In this document: positions 12,178 through 18,608 of the stretch, one piece after another
Layout of the letters: each line of letters begins with the position of its first letter
How positions within the stretch are numbered: position 1 is the stretch's first letter
Source of the DNA: a virus
Reading direction: 5' to 3' (one strand)
Length of the DNA stretch: 22,825 nucleotides
IMG/VR virus record: IMGVR_UViG_3300013233_000173
Location: 1-22,825 of that record
Notes under the pieces: model-generated
Databases searched by the model: none
The model's input: only the letters and a program-made list of their open reading frames with translations
Told to the model about the DNA's origin: nothing
Position numbers and translations under genes: made by a program

Positions 12178-13515
12178 TTAGAGAGACATCGCCATCCGTT
12201 TAGAATCTTCGATCCTTTCGAGCGTATCGGTATCATCCCGATCTAGGCGAATCTCGATAAACCGAGGATGAGACAGGGCCCAGTAATCATTATCTCGGGC
12301 CTTTGTCAAATCGTTGAATTGCACTGTCATGATTTGTCCAGTAAGTTCCTCACGCCGAGAGTTAAAGTCTTTCAGTTGAGCATCAGTAAAGCCTGATGTT
12401 CGGCCTTTCACTTTACCATCATCGGTTTGGAACTCAATTGCCCCAAAAGTCTTTTCTCTGGCAGTGCCTGGGGTCCCTTCGGTGAAACCCATGATCCTGA
12501 CCTCCGCGTCAATCTCAAGTTTGAGTTTGAGCTGTTGAGGAGAAGTTCCATCCCTGAAAATAGCATCTCGATCTTTTAGAATCCCACCTTCGTAACCATC
12601 CGCCATCCATTCTGATACGGTTTTAAGGGCCTCAGAAATAGAATTTACCTCGTGGGACTGAATCAAAGAGACGTGCCGGGCGGAACGCTTTTTAATCTCC
12701 TCGGTAAGGCGATTAAAACGAACAAGATACCGAGTAACTCCCTTTTCTTTGTTCATCACCCTGGCGTATTCTTCTTCGGTAACAAAGTCCCACACCGAGA
12801 ATCGAATTCCTGGAATTCGAGTAATATCGGAGTTGATGATTCCATTTCCAACAGCTCGATTAAGAGTTTTTCCGTGTTCGTCCTCTACGGTGAATTCCCC
12901 AAAATAATATCCAGGGCGGAAGGAACTCATTTCCTCGGCGATGATATCGTTCGTATCCATTTCGCCAGAACGAGACATAATTGAGACTGAGCCTCTTTGG
13001 ACCCGGACCTCTCGATAAGTTCCGTCAGCTTTCAACTGAATGAAAGCGCCTACTGGATTAATCTTGTTTTTCGTCTTTTCATTGAATGTTCCGCACCGCA
13101 TATAGATCGGCTTGATGATGAGATTCTTGAAGACCTTATTGATATTCGACCGACCCATGTTAATCTTCAGGTCTCGACCGATGAGTTTTTTCAGAACCTC
13201 AGCGTCCTTTTCGTTCAGAGACGCGAGCATATCTGACATGACCTCTAGAGCATTGTTTCCTGAGTATTCTCGGTTAACGAAGAACCGCAACATATCAAGA
13301 ACCTCTGGGAGTGAACGCCTAAAATTCGGATACGGTCTCGGCGGAATATCGACGTTTTTCATCGTTACCCCGTACGAAAACCGCACTTTATCGTAGGTCA
13401 TTCCAAGAACTCGTATCAGAAGTTTGTTATCTGAATACTTTTTGAGAACGCCCATCTTATAGTTCGAGCCATTTTCGAGATTTAATTCTTCGAGGATTTC
13501 ATAAATTCCGCTCAT
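12178..13515 (-). CDS. 30: ATP-dependent DNA ligase (T4 gp30 type)
   Basis: A 445-residue ligase that seals nicks in duplex DNA using ATP, needed for lagging-strand joining and repair. The nucleotidyltransferase motifs are intact: motif I LKADG with the AMP-accepting Lys at about 162, followed by the Arg of TYREVR; motif III YYFGEF (Glu about 207); motif IV DGYEGGILK (about 307-314); motif V LKLKLEIDAEV (about 329-338). The N-terminal helical domain carries GRDLKINMG (113-121), a T4-type signature (the region before KxDG in gp30). The C-terminal OB part has GAIEFQTDDGKVKGRTSGFTD. Length is close to T4 gp30 (487). The promoter at 13543-13570 lies directly upstream, and a Shine-Dalgarno AAAGGA precedes the ATG. 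Confidence 0.96.
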   Translation of the reverse strand: MSGIYEILEELNLENGSNYKMGVLKKYSDNKLLIRVLGMTYDKVRFSYGVTMKNVDIPPRPYPNFRRSLPEVLDMLRFFVNREYSGNNALEVMSDMLASLNEKDAEVLKKLIGRDLKINMGRSNINKVFKNLIIKPIYMRCGTFNEKTKNKINPVGAFIQLKADGTYREVRVQRGSVSIMSRSGEMDTNDIIAEEMSSFRPGYYFGEFTVEDEHGKTLNRAVGNGIINSDITRIPGIRFSVWDFVTEEEYARVMNKEKGVTRYLVRFNRLTEEIKKRSARHVSLIQSHEVNSISEALKTVSEWMADGYEGGILKDRDAIFRDGTSPQQLKLKLEIDAEVRIMGFTEGTPGTAREKTFGAIEFQTDDGKVKGRTSGFTDAQLKDFNSRREELTGQIMTVQFNDLTKARDNDYWALSHPRFIEIRLDRDDTDTLERIEDSKRMAMSL

Positions 13516-13542
13516 ATCGTATCCTTTTTCTGATCTGATTAG

Positions 13543-13570
13543 CTTATAACATACCGGACCCAGATGTAAA
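13543..13570 (-). promoter_or_regulatory. Early-type promoter for the DNA ligase
   Basis: On the - strand: TTTACA (13570-13565), a 16-base spacer, TATAAG (13548-13543). It is slightly weaker than the others (16-base spacing). It sits immediately after the stop of the 131-residue gene and 28 bases before the ligase ATG. Confidence 0.65.
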
Positions 13571-13574
13571 TAAG

Positions 13575-13970
13575 TTAATGCAACTTTTTCACATATAATT
13601 CGTTTTTGGTGATATCAATGATTGCGTAACCCGTGTCGCCATATTCTGCGCACCATAAGGGTGCATCACGGTTCATCGTATAACTTCCGCCCTTGTATCC
13701 ATCAAATGTCTTTCCGAGACAGTTTTTCAGCAAACAAATGGTGTCATCAATACTAAGTGGGTTATCCGAAAGCGCAAAAGCGAGGTCAGTGTAGTATCCG
13801 CGATAACTATGAGGATTACACAAAGACGGAATGAGTTTTTCCTCTTTACACTCCAATTTTTCCAAATGGTCGAGGAGTTCACCAAGAGTCAGATGATATT
13901 CTTTTCGAACACATTCGTTTGCCTCTGATATCTTATCCATAAAGTCTTGAATGTTTAGAGTAATATTCAT
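13575..13970 (-). CDS. Phage protein of unknown function with NPHSYRGYY motif
   Basis: A 131-residue protein. It shows a pattern seen in many unrelated phages: TLGELLDHLE (28-36), then CNPHSYRGYYTDLAFAL (51-67), CLLKNCLGKTFDGYKGGSYTMNRDAPLW (79-106) and a closing AEYGDTGYAIIDI. Function has not been established to my knowledge. The NPHSYRG step, with His and Arg, together with the GYKGG loop, could form an active or binding site. Four Cys are scattered without a metal-site spacing. It overlaps the end of the 296-residue gene by ATGA (13967-13970) and has AGGAA upstream, so the two are co-translated. Confidence 0.7.
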   Translation of the reverse strand: MNITLNIQDFMDKISEANECVRKEYHLTLGELLDHLEKLECKEEKLIPSLCNPHSYRGYYTDLAFALSDNPLSIDDTICLLKNCLGKTFDGYKGGSYTMNRDAPLWCAEYGDTGYAIIDITKNELYVKKLH

Positions 13971-14857
13971 TGGATTTTTCCTAACTTTCTGAATACCCGT
14001 TCAGCATCTTCTGATGTCATTACGTCGTTCAGCAAATCTTTTGTGTTATCGTATAATTTAACTAGATAGGTATCCGCCCGGTACCGGTCTATCGGTAACG
14101 TAAATGTCGACCATTCATCCGGTGTCGCGTCGAGTGTTTCAGTTGTATCGAAAAATTTTCGCATTGGTGTTTTTCGAATATAATAAAAGTGATATGGGGA
14201 CGAGGACTGATAGATGTATCTAATTTTTGCATCGCCATCAACAGAATGCTCGTATTCGCGAGGGGCGGATAATCGATATGGATATGGACGAGGTAGCATC
14301 CGGGAACTTATGGTTTTGACGTACTTTTTACCGATAAACTTATAAACCAAACCAACTTTGTTGATAAATGTTTCTCCAACCTTTGGCAGAGTTCCGATAC
14401 CTGGTTTTTGTCCAGATAGAAATCGAGCGTAAGATTCGTCGGAGGCAGTGGATAAAAATATGTTACCGTTGTGCCGCCCCCACACAAGGTCTTCCATAAT
14501 ATTTCCACGTTTTATCGTGCAATTTGAGATCAGATATTCGAGATTTTTTGCGTAAATTTCCAGATAAAAGCCGCGCGGGTCGCGTATTCTGAATAATTTG
14601 TTGCTCGTTGAGTATCTGGATACGACGTTTCTAATCTCAAATCCGGATAACGGTTCGTTATCCAAAACTGTTGTTGTAGGGGTCCTCGGATTTTTAACAT
14701 CGAATGACGAACTGTAATTCAGATTCGTCCAAGTTATAACCCGTTGCTCTTTATCTTTGAACGCTTGGGTTTCGGTTTTTTCATACGGAATTAAATACCC
14801 AAGCGAATTTTTATTCACTCCGACGAAAATCTTTGAACTGTAATTTATCGTTTCCAT
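13967..14857 (-). CDS. Conserved phage protein with IRDPRGFYLEI motif
   Basis: A 296-residue protein. I recognise the segment FRIRDPRGFYLEIYAKNLEYLISNCTI then MEDLVWGRHNGNIFLSTASDESY (about 89-145) as a signature found in several large phages, without known function. The N-terminus opens with IFVGVNKNSLGYLIPYEK and VITWTNL. The C-terminal half is rich in Tyr, Arg and Pro (MLPRPYPYRLSAPREYEH) and ends with an acidic helix (TSEDAERVFRKLG). There is no signal, membrane span or recognised catalytic motif. It is read as the second gene of the unit from the promoter at 15208-15236, 22 bases after the preceding stop; its Shine-Dalgarno is AGAAAG. Confidence 0.6.
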   Translation of the reverse strand: METINYSSKIFVGVNKNSLGYLIPYEKTETQAFKDKEQRVITWTNLNYSSSFDVKNPRTPTTTVLDNEPLSGFEIRNVVSRYSTSNKLFRIRDPRGFYLEIYAKNLEYLISNCTIKRGNIMEDLVWGRHNGNIFLSTASDESYARFLSGQKPGIGTLPKVGETFINKVGLVYKFIGKKYVKTISSRMLPRPYPYRLSAPREYEHSVDGDAKIRYIYQSSSPYHFYYIRKTPMRKFFDTTETLDATPDEWSTFTLPIDRYRADTYLVKLYDNTKDLLNDVMTSEDAERVFRKLGKIQ

Positions 14858-14879
14858 TTATCAACTTTCTAATGTAAGT

Positions 14880-15176
14880 TCAGCAAGAAGCAGTTCCAAA
14901 GAAGTGCCATTCGTCGTTTGGGAGCTTAACGCAGGCACATGGACCCCATTTATCATGAACTATTGAACGACTATCATCCCAGAGTTTGTCCATCTCTTTG
15001 AGAATTGTCCGTTTCTGCTTCTTCGATGTGGGGACTATTTTGAATTCGTATTTTTCTGCAATGGTTCCAGTATAACCGCCGTGTCCATGCATATACTTAG
15101 CTTCTTCTGTTGCGATATGGAAAGCTTCTTTTGCTGTTTTAGCTTTAACTGTTACTGAAAAATCTGCGGCGCCCAT
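14880..15176 (-). CDS. Small phage protein with HGHGGYTGTIAEK motif
   Basis: A 98-residue protein. The motif AKYMHGHGGYTGTIAEKYEF (26-45) is a widespread and well-conserved phage signature, preceded by an SVTVKAKTAKEAFHIA strand-helix unit. The His-Gly-His-Gly-Gly pattern suggests a metal or phosphate site, but no activity is known to me. The C-terminal half is basic, then GPCACVKL with two Cys. The start is well supported by GGAG eight bases before the ATG and by the promoter directly upstream. Confidence 0.7.
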   Translation of the reverse strand: MGAADFSVTVKAKTAKEAFHIATEEAKYMHGHGGYTGTIAEKYEFKIVPTSKKQKRTILKEMDKLWDDSRSIVHDKWGPCACVKLPNDEWHFFGTASC

Positions 15177-15207
15177 TTTATTATCTCCTTTGTATTTCGT
15201 TAAGAAG

Positions 15208-15236
15208 ATAATATATTATGCGAGCGCGAATGTAAA
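15208..15236 (-). promoter_or_regulatory. Early-type promoter for the 98-aa/296-aa/131-aa unit
   Basis: On the - strand: TTTACA (15236-15231), a 17-base spacer, TATTAT (15213-15208). It begins five bases after the stop of the 288-residue gene and leads into the HGHGG gene. Confidence 0.78.
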
Positions 15237-15241
15237 CAGCG

Positions 15242-16108
15242 TTATGCGATTTCTTGCATTTTTCCGCAAGAAATTCGATACCATGTATCGGGTTCTATTC
15301 CACCGAACCCAACTTGAGCGGTCACCAAACCGATAATTTTATTATTCGCGTATTCAGCAAGACTTATATGAGTGCCAAAAACGCCTTTAACTTTTGTACG
15401 TTGACCAGAAGAAACGATTGCACTTCTGGATCCAATAACTTGAATTGAATCATCATCACCAAAGCAAGTGATGAAAGATTCGCTTCCGCTACTAAATATT
15501 TCAGTGCCAAATCCCGCACTTGTTATAGACACAGAATCGCCGATATTTAGAATTTGTGCGAGCTTACTGGAATTTGCTATGTTGGTATGGTAGCCGCTAT
15601 TAAAGATTCTTGCGGCCCATCCGCTATTGGATATGTTACTTCGATCACCGGTTGTAGTAATTTGTATTCTAGGAAAATTGGAGCATATTAGTGCCCCTCT
15701 ATGAGTTCCGAGAATATAATTGAAACCCGCCGATGAAGTTAATTTGTCATAATCTACAACAGATACGTTACTATCTTCTTTATCTCTATATTCTGAAGTT
15801 GCCTGGTTGATGCTTTCAGTCGTTAACTCTAATAAGGTTAATTCAGAGTCGATAGAAATAACGCCAGAAACAATTTTACTATCGAACTCTGTGCTTCTTT
15901 GAGCATCGCCGATGATAGAAACCTTTGCGAATTTATTGTTTAACCCGTAATACGAAATAATATCAGCAGGGTTTTCACAAGCGTGAAATCCTCTTTTACA
16001 AATCTCAGTACTGCCGAAGTGCTCGTATTGTTTTCCGACTTCATACTGGAATCCTTTACAGGTCCAGTCGTCGTTGAATCCTTTATAAGCCTTTATTTTC
16101 TGTTTCAT
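15242..16108 (-). CDS. KGF/GFHAC-domain protein with C-terminal beta-helix-like repeats
   Basis: A 288-residue protein. The N-terminal domain has YKGFNDDWTCKGFQYEVGK (8-26) and ICKRGFHACENPADIISYY (36-54), a common phage module (DUF7666-like by my memory). From about residue 130 the chain has short repeated turns such as STTGDRSNISNSGWAARIFNSGYHTNIANSS and SITSAGFGTEIFSSGSES, spaced by about eight residues, as in parallel beta-helices. The role is unknown. The 345-residue protein at 21346 combines similar parts in the opposite order. The Shine-Dalgarno AAGGA is 12 bases before the ATG, longer than usual, and a 43-base inverted repeat stands just upstream, which may regulate it. Confidence 0.65.
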   Translation of the reverse strand: MKQKIKAYKGFNDDWTCKGFQYEVGKQYEHFGSTEICKRGFHACENPADIISYYGLNNKFAKVSIIGDAQRSTEFDSKIVSGVISIDSELTLLELTTESINQATSEYRDKEDSNVSVVDYDKLTSSAGFNYILGTHRGALICSNFPRIQITTTGDRSNISNSGWAARIFNSGYHTNIANSSKLAQILNIGDSVSITSAGFGTEIFSSGSESFITCFGDDDSIQVIGSRSAIVSSGQRTKVKGVFGTHISLAEYANNKIIGLVTAQVGFGGIEPDTWYRISCGKMQEIA

Positions 16109-16130
16109 AGTTTTATGATATCCTTTTTAG

Positions 16131-16173
16131 GTTTCGTTAATAATATCAAACCGTTTGATATTATTAACGAAAC
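16131..16173. repeat. Perfect 20-bp inverted repeat with 3-base loop
   Basis: Arms 16131-16150 and 16154-16173 are exact reverse complements (each begins or ends with GTTTCGTTAATAATATC), separated by CCG. It fills the gap between the 127-residue gene stop (16178) and the 288-residue gene start (16108). As RNA it would form a long, AT-rich hairpin ending just before the Shine-Dalgarno. There is no clear U tract on the - strand, so a standard terminator is doubtful. It could be an attenuator, mRNA end stabiliser or operator. Confidence 0.85.
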
Positions 16174-16177
16174 AACT

Positions 16178-16561
16178 TTATTTAGTTCTTCGAGATTTCT
16201 CTTTCTCTTCGATGACTCTAAATAGACCAGAGAGAGGATATTTATGAACAGAATCACCAACCAAGACGCAGTACATATTTCCCTTTGTATACGAGTTCAA
16301 AGCGTCTTCATATACAATTGGAAGACTGGTTTCGTTTCTATGAATTTCAATCCTAATAGCACTCGCTAACTCCCGTACTGGGTCTTTGGGTTCGAGGGCG
16401 TAGGCGATTATGTTGGACCATTCGACTAGCTTAGAAAAGTCTTTGAACTCAATCCCCACGTCTACCTCCCCATTTCTAGTCCGCCAAATCCGCTTCCCCA
16501 TCGTCCCATCAGGCAGGTCAGGTTTTACGCCATTGCAGGCGATCCAAGTTAGGTTTTTCAT
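16178..16561 (-). CDS. MKNL-WIA family protein, copy 1
   Basis: A 127-residue protein. Its first half matches the 92-residue protein at 18211: MKNLTWIACNGVKP against MKNLFWIAVNGVNP, DGTMGKRIW against RGTMGYRIF, and WSNIIAYALEPKDPV against WTNVIAYALEPKEPA. Small phage proteins with a W-I-.W-NGG opening and an IIAY segment are common and their function is unknown. The C-terminal half differs from copy 2 and carries MYCVLVGDSVHKYPLSGLFRVIEE. The start overlaps the preceding small frame by ATGA, with GGAG eight bases upstream. Both copies are placed two cistrons after a VDAPG-family gene, so the pair was probably duplicated as a block. Confidence 0.65.
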   Translation of the reverse strand: MKNLTWIACNGVKPDLPDGTMGKRIWRTRNGEVDVGIEFKDFSKLVEWSNIIAYALEPKDPVRELASAIRIEIHRNETSLPIVYEDALNSYTKGNMYCVLVGDSVHKYPLSGLFRVIEEKEKSRRTK

Positions 16562-16743
16562 GACTCATTCTCCATAGATTTGATGACTTGGCGCAGGCGG
16601 ATCCAACTAAGTTTATTTGCGACTTGGGTAGGTTTCCCCACATCTCGGGGAAACCTACCATCCGAATTACAGAAGATACTCCGGCGCTTTTTGACTTTTT
16701 CCGACAAGGGTTTTAACCCTACCGAATCGGGACCGGACCTCAC
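16558..16743 (-). CDS. Doubtful small frame between VDAPG and MKNL genes
   Basis: A 61-residue frame starting at a GTG (16743) that overlaps the VDAPG gene stop (GTGA). A GAAGAG stretch stands before it at the same relative place as the GAGGAG used by the 40-residue gene of the second block. An upstream in-frame TTG at 16773 is possible. The sequence (VRSGPDSVGLKPLSEKVKKR) is basic, without a membrane span, and contains a strong hairpin at 16627-16659. It ends with ATGA overlap onto the MKNL gene, which supports translation, but nothing in the protein is recognisable. It may be a decayed relative of the 40-residue membrane protein or mostly untranslated leader. Confidence 0.35.
   Translation of the reverse strand: MRSGPDSVGLKPLSEKVKKRRSIFCNSDGRFPRDVGKPTQVANKLSWIRLRQVIKSMENES
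16627..16659. repeat. Perfect 13-bp inverted repeat (hairpin)
   Basis: Arms GGTAGGTTTCCCC (16627-16639) and GGGGAAACCTACC (16647-16659), loop of 7 bases. It lies inside the doubtful 61-residue frame, about 66 bases before the MKNL copy 1 start. A second small stem (AGGGTT 16707-16712 with AACCCT 16715-16720) lies close by. No U tract follows on the - strand. Confidence 0.85.
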
Positions 16744-17147
16744 GTCGGTCTCTTCACCAGACTGCCACTCCAATCACAAGTACCAGGGTCTAGACTGGCT
16801 AGAGCATCAGCGTAGGTAAACGCCCCACCATCGAACCACATCGCGCGACCAGCTACGGGCGGGTGTTCGTAAAGCCTTACCGAACCACCCTTATCCTTCG
16901 CCATAGCGTTCCATTTATCGGCAATATGGTCCCAATTAACGGACGGTTGCGTGAGTGGCTTGGCTTGCAGGGGGAATAGGTCAAAGTCGATTGCAAGCGC
17001 ACAAGTACCATTACTATCCCATCCGCACTGCAACTCCCCAATCCTCCCATGCACAGGGTAATCCCCCGGCGCATCCACACAGTAGATCGTCACGCGCTCG
17101 TCAGGGTGTTCCCGCGTCCCGTAGTCTCCCTTGAGTTCAATCTTCAT
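16740..17147 (-). CDS. VDAPG-family protein, copy closest to 18605
   Basis: A 135-residue protein. YGTREHPDERVTIYCVDAPG then YPVHGRIG (about 9-37) is nearly repeated by the 18605 gene (YGTREYPENRVVLYCIDAPG, FPIHGRVG). The two also share FPLQ/VPLQ, PSVNWD....DKWN and the end GTCDW..SLV.RP. They are full-length paralogues. Related short phage proteins with a TRDGR...CTDAPG...V.G opening are frequent; the function is unknown. Composition is unusual: the two rows I counted here (16921-16980, 17041-17100) have 55 and 62 percent G+C. The start follows GGGGA by seven bases. It belongs to the unit from the promoter at 18175-18203. Confidence 0.7.
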   Translation of the reverse strand: MKIELKGDYGTREHPDERVTIYCVDAPGDYPVHGRIGELQCGWDSNGTCALAIDFDLFPLQAKPLTQPSVNWDHIADKWNAMAKDKGGSVRLYEHPPVAGRAMWFDGGAFTYADALASLDPGTCDWSGSLVKRPT

Positions 17148-17171
17148 CGAATTATCCCCATAATATTATCG

Positions 17172-17270
17172 TCAACCGCGATAGTTCCTATAATGTAAAA
17201 AAACAGCTAGAAACGCTCCAACTAAGACGCCAAGAGTAAAACTGTAGACACATTTATGTTTAATCTCCAT
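17172..17270 (-). CDS. Very small single-span membrane protein
   Basis: A 32-residue frame: MEIKHKCVYSFTLG, then VLVGAFLAVFLHY and a basic end YRNYRG. One membrane span (about 8-26) is flanked by positive residues. The ATG at 17270 has GGGGAG ten bases upstream, inside the preceding gene, which it overlaps by 11 bases. A longer frame from 17366 would overlap that gene heavily. The arrangement (VDAPG-type gene followed by a tiny membrane protein) recurs at 18486-18608. The function is unknown; small toxins, regulators of membrane enzymes or lysis helpers are possible. Confidence 0.55.
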   Translation of the reverse strand: MEIKHKCVYSFTLGVLVGAFLAVFLHYRNYRG

Positions 17271-17643
17271 TGTGGAAAAACTCCCCATTTCGTTGAGCTG
17301 TGAAGTGCCAAGGCTTAACCGCGACTCCACACTTCCATTGACACAGCGCGATCGTGGCCCGAACAATCATCCGCAAATCATCTTGCTGCGCGATGGTGAT
17401 ATGATCCAAATTCCCATCTGGGTTTTCCCATCGACAAATCTCCCTCAGCTGGCGCTTCTGTTTGGCGATGGGGTGTTCGCCGTCGTATGTTCCGTTCTTC
17501 CGGCGGCGAAAAAGACCACCCTTAGACGACGCCGCAATCACGGGTAAGGGGCCGGGAGCATCAACACAGATTACCCGAACTGGTCCCCCGTTTACTTCGT
17601 ACTCGTCAAAGCCTTCTGTTGGGCGTATATCAACCATCTTCAT
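17260..17643 (-). CDS. Divergent VDAPG-family protein
   Basis: A 127-residue protein. The N-terminal part YEVNGGPVRVICVDAPGPLPVIAAS (15-39) has the same core as the 16740 and 18605 proteins; after it GLFRRRKNGTYDGEHPIAKQKRQL differs. The C-terminal half is helical and Arg/Trp-containing (IVRATIALCQWKCGVAV) and not shared. The function is unknown. The start has GGAGGG eight bases upstream and overlaps the preceding gene by 14 bases; its own end overlaps the 32-residue membrane gene. It is likely an older duplicate of the same phage family. Confidence 0.6.
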   Translation of the reverse strand: MKMVDIRPTEGFDEYEVNGGPVRVICVDAPGPLPVIAASSKGGLFRRRKNGTYDGEHPIAKQKRQLREICRWENPDGNLDHITIAQQDDLRMIVRATIALCQWKCGVAVKPWHFTAQRNGEFFHNGD

Positions 17644-17977
17644 CGAACTGGCCCTCCGCGATTGTTAGGGTGTGTTTTGTGCGTGAGGTAGGGCTGCCCT
17701 TTAGTAACGTAGGCTTATACCCACAGATATGCCGTGACCCGTCTGCGTACATAGTCACCCATACCGTAACATCGCGGATCTTGGGTTTGTCAAATAGTCT
17801 TACACCCACGTCGGGCGCGAAAACATAAGCCCCGTCCTTAGTCCACTTCATCATGCACCCCTGCATATCCCCGTAGAGGAGGCCGTTGTGGAGATAAGCC
17901 CTTGCGAGCCGTCCGTCACGCGTGACGTATTCCCGGACTTCGCCATCGCCTGGCGGCGTGAATTTGCGATCAACCAT
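17630..17977 (-). CDS. TRDGR-type divergent member of the VDAPG array
   Basis: A 115-residue protein. VREYVTRDGRLARAYLHN then GDMQGCMMKWTKDGAYVFAPDVGVRLF (14-62) resembles the general phage pattern (Y.TRDGR.ARI....  ..G.I.G....W..DG.......  DL) of which the VDAPG genes are variants. A second half, IRDVTVWVTMYADGSRHICGYKP, adds further strands. It is therefore probably the fourth, most divergent homologue in the cluster, though the pairwise match is weak. The start has a clear GGAG in GGAGTATAGTAAAATG. It follows the 54-residue gene by four bases and overlaps the next gene by 14. Confidence 0.55.
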   Translation of the reverse strand: MVDRKFTPPGDGEVREYVTRDGRLARAYLHNGLLYGDMQGCMMKWTKDGAYVFAPDVGVRLFDKPKIRDVTVWVTMYADGSRHICGYKPTLLKGSPTSRTKHTLTIAEGQFDEDG

Positions 17978-17981
17978 TTTA

Positions 17982-18146
17982 CTATACTCCTATATCTTGA
18001 CACGATAAGCACATATCAGCAATCTCTTGGACTGAGGCGTACTCTCCATCGGCTATGGAATCTTTAACAAGCGCGAATGCTTTATCTGTTACTCTAACGC
18101 CGAGACGTTTAAGCTCTTTGAGTTCTTGAATTACATCGTTTTCCAT
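17982..18146 (-). CDS. Small helical protein of unknown function
   Basis: A 54-residue protein from the ATG at 18146 (MENDVIQELKELKRLGVRVT), with AAGGA nine bases upstream. An upstream in-frame ATG (18206) would lie across the promoter. It has the pattern of a two- or three-helix protein: VTDKAFALVKDSIADGEYASVQEIADMCLSCQ, with a CLSC pair near the end. The second part resembles a small DNA- or protein-binding helix set but cannot be named. It is the first gene after the promoter at 18175-18203. Confidence 0.6.
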   Translation of the reverse strand: MENDVIQELKELKRLGVRVTDKAFALVKDSIADGEYASVQEIADMCLSCQDIGV

Positions 18147-18174
18147 TTGATCATATCCTTTGTTTCTTTCATAC

Positions 18175-18203
18175 AGTCTATCACAAATAAAAACTAAAGT
18201 AAA
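18175..18203 (-). promoter_or_regulatory. Early-type promoter for the GC-rich VDAPG unit
   Basis: On the - strand: TTTACT (18203-18198), a 17-base spacer, TAGACT (18180-18175). It is a weaker -10 than the others. It starts eight bases after the stop of the 92-residue gene and leads to the 54-residue gene. Confidence 0.65.
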
Positions 18204-18210
18204 CAAGTTT

Positions 18211-18489
18211 TTACACTGAGTCCTCTACGGCTCTGATGGCGCTAAGTAAATTCGCCCGGGCAATTGCGTTAGTTTCATATCGATTCTCTAAGGCTAGCTT
18301 CACGACCTCGACCAAAGCGAGGGCTGGCTCTTTGGGCTCAAGGGCGTAGGCGATTACATTTGTCCAGCCGTCTCGGCCCGACAAGTCAGTCAGATGGCCC
18401 ACTCCGTGTTCGAAAATTCTATACCCCATAGTTCCTCTTGATAATTTAGGATTCACCCCATTCACGGCAATCCAAAATAGGTTTTTCAT
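18211..18489 (-). CDS. MKNL-WIA family protein, copy 2
   Basis: A 92-residue protein, a paralogue of 16178-16561 over the N-terminal 55 residues (see MKNLFWIAVNGVNP, RGTMGYRIF, WTNVIAYALEPKEPA). It is shorter than copy 1 and ends with helices ALALVEVVKLALENRYETNAIARANLLSAIRAVED. GGAG lies eight bases before the ATG; it overlaps the 40-residue membrane gene by ATGA. It is the last gene of the unit that begins at 21059-21087. The function is unknown. Confidence 0.65.
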   Translation of the reverse strand: MKNLFWIAVNGVNPKLSRGTMGYRIFEHGVGHLTDLSGRDGWTNVIAYALEPKEPALALVEVVKLALENRYETNAIARANLLSAIRAVEDSV

Positions 18490-18608
18490 TTGTTCATCTC
18501 CGTCGCATATCCTGTGTGTATTTTTGCTGCGAATTTGCCTAGGTTTGCGGGGGATATTAGGAACCCCACTAAGGCGAGAAACAACACAAAGCCGATTATA
18601 TCTTTCAT
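18486..18608 (-). CDS. Small single-span membrane protein (40 residues)
   Basis: A 40-residue frame too short for usual gene callers: MKDIIGFVLFLALVGFLIS, then PANLGKFAAKIHTGYATEMNK. One membrane span (about 4-19) and a basic tail. GAGGAG stands six bases before the ATG. It overlaps both neighbours by ATGA (start with the VDAPG gene stop, end with the MKNL gene start), a strong sign of real translation. The position matches the 61-residue doubtful frame of the other block and recalls the 32-residue membrane gene at 17172. The function is unknown. Confidence 0.6.
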   Translation of the reverse strand: MKDIIGFVLFLALVGFLISPANLGKFAAKIHTGYATEMNK

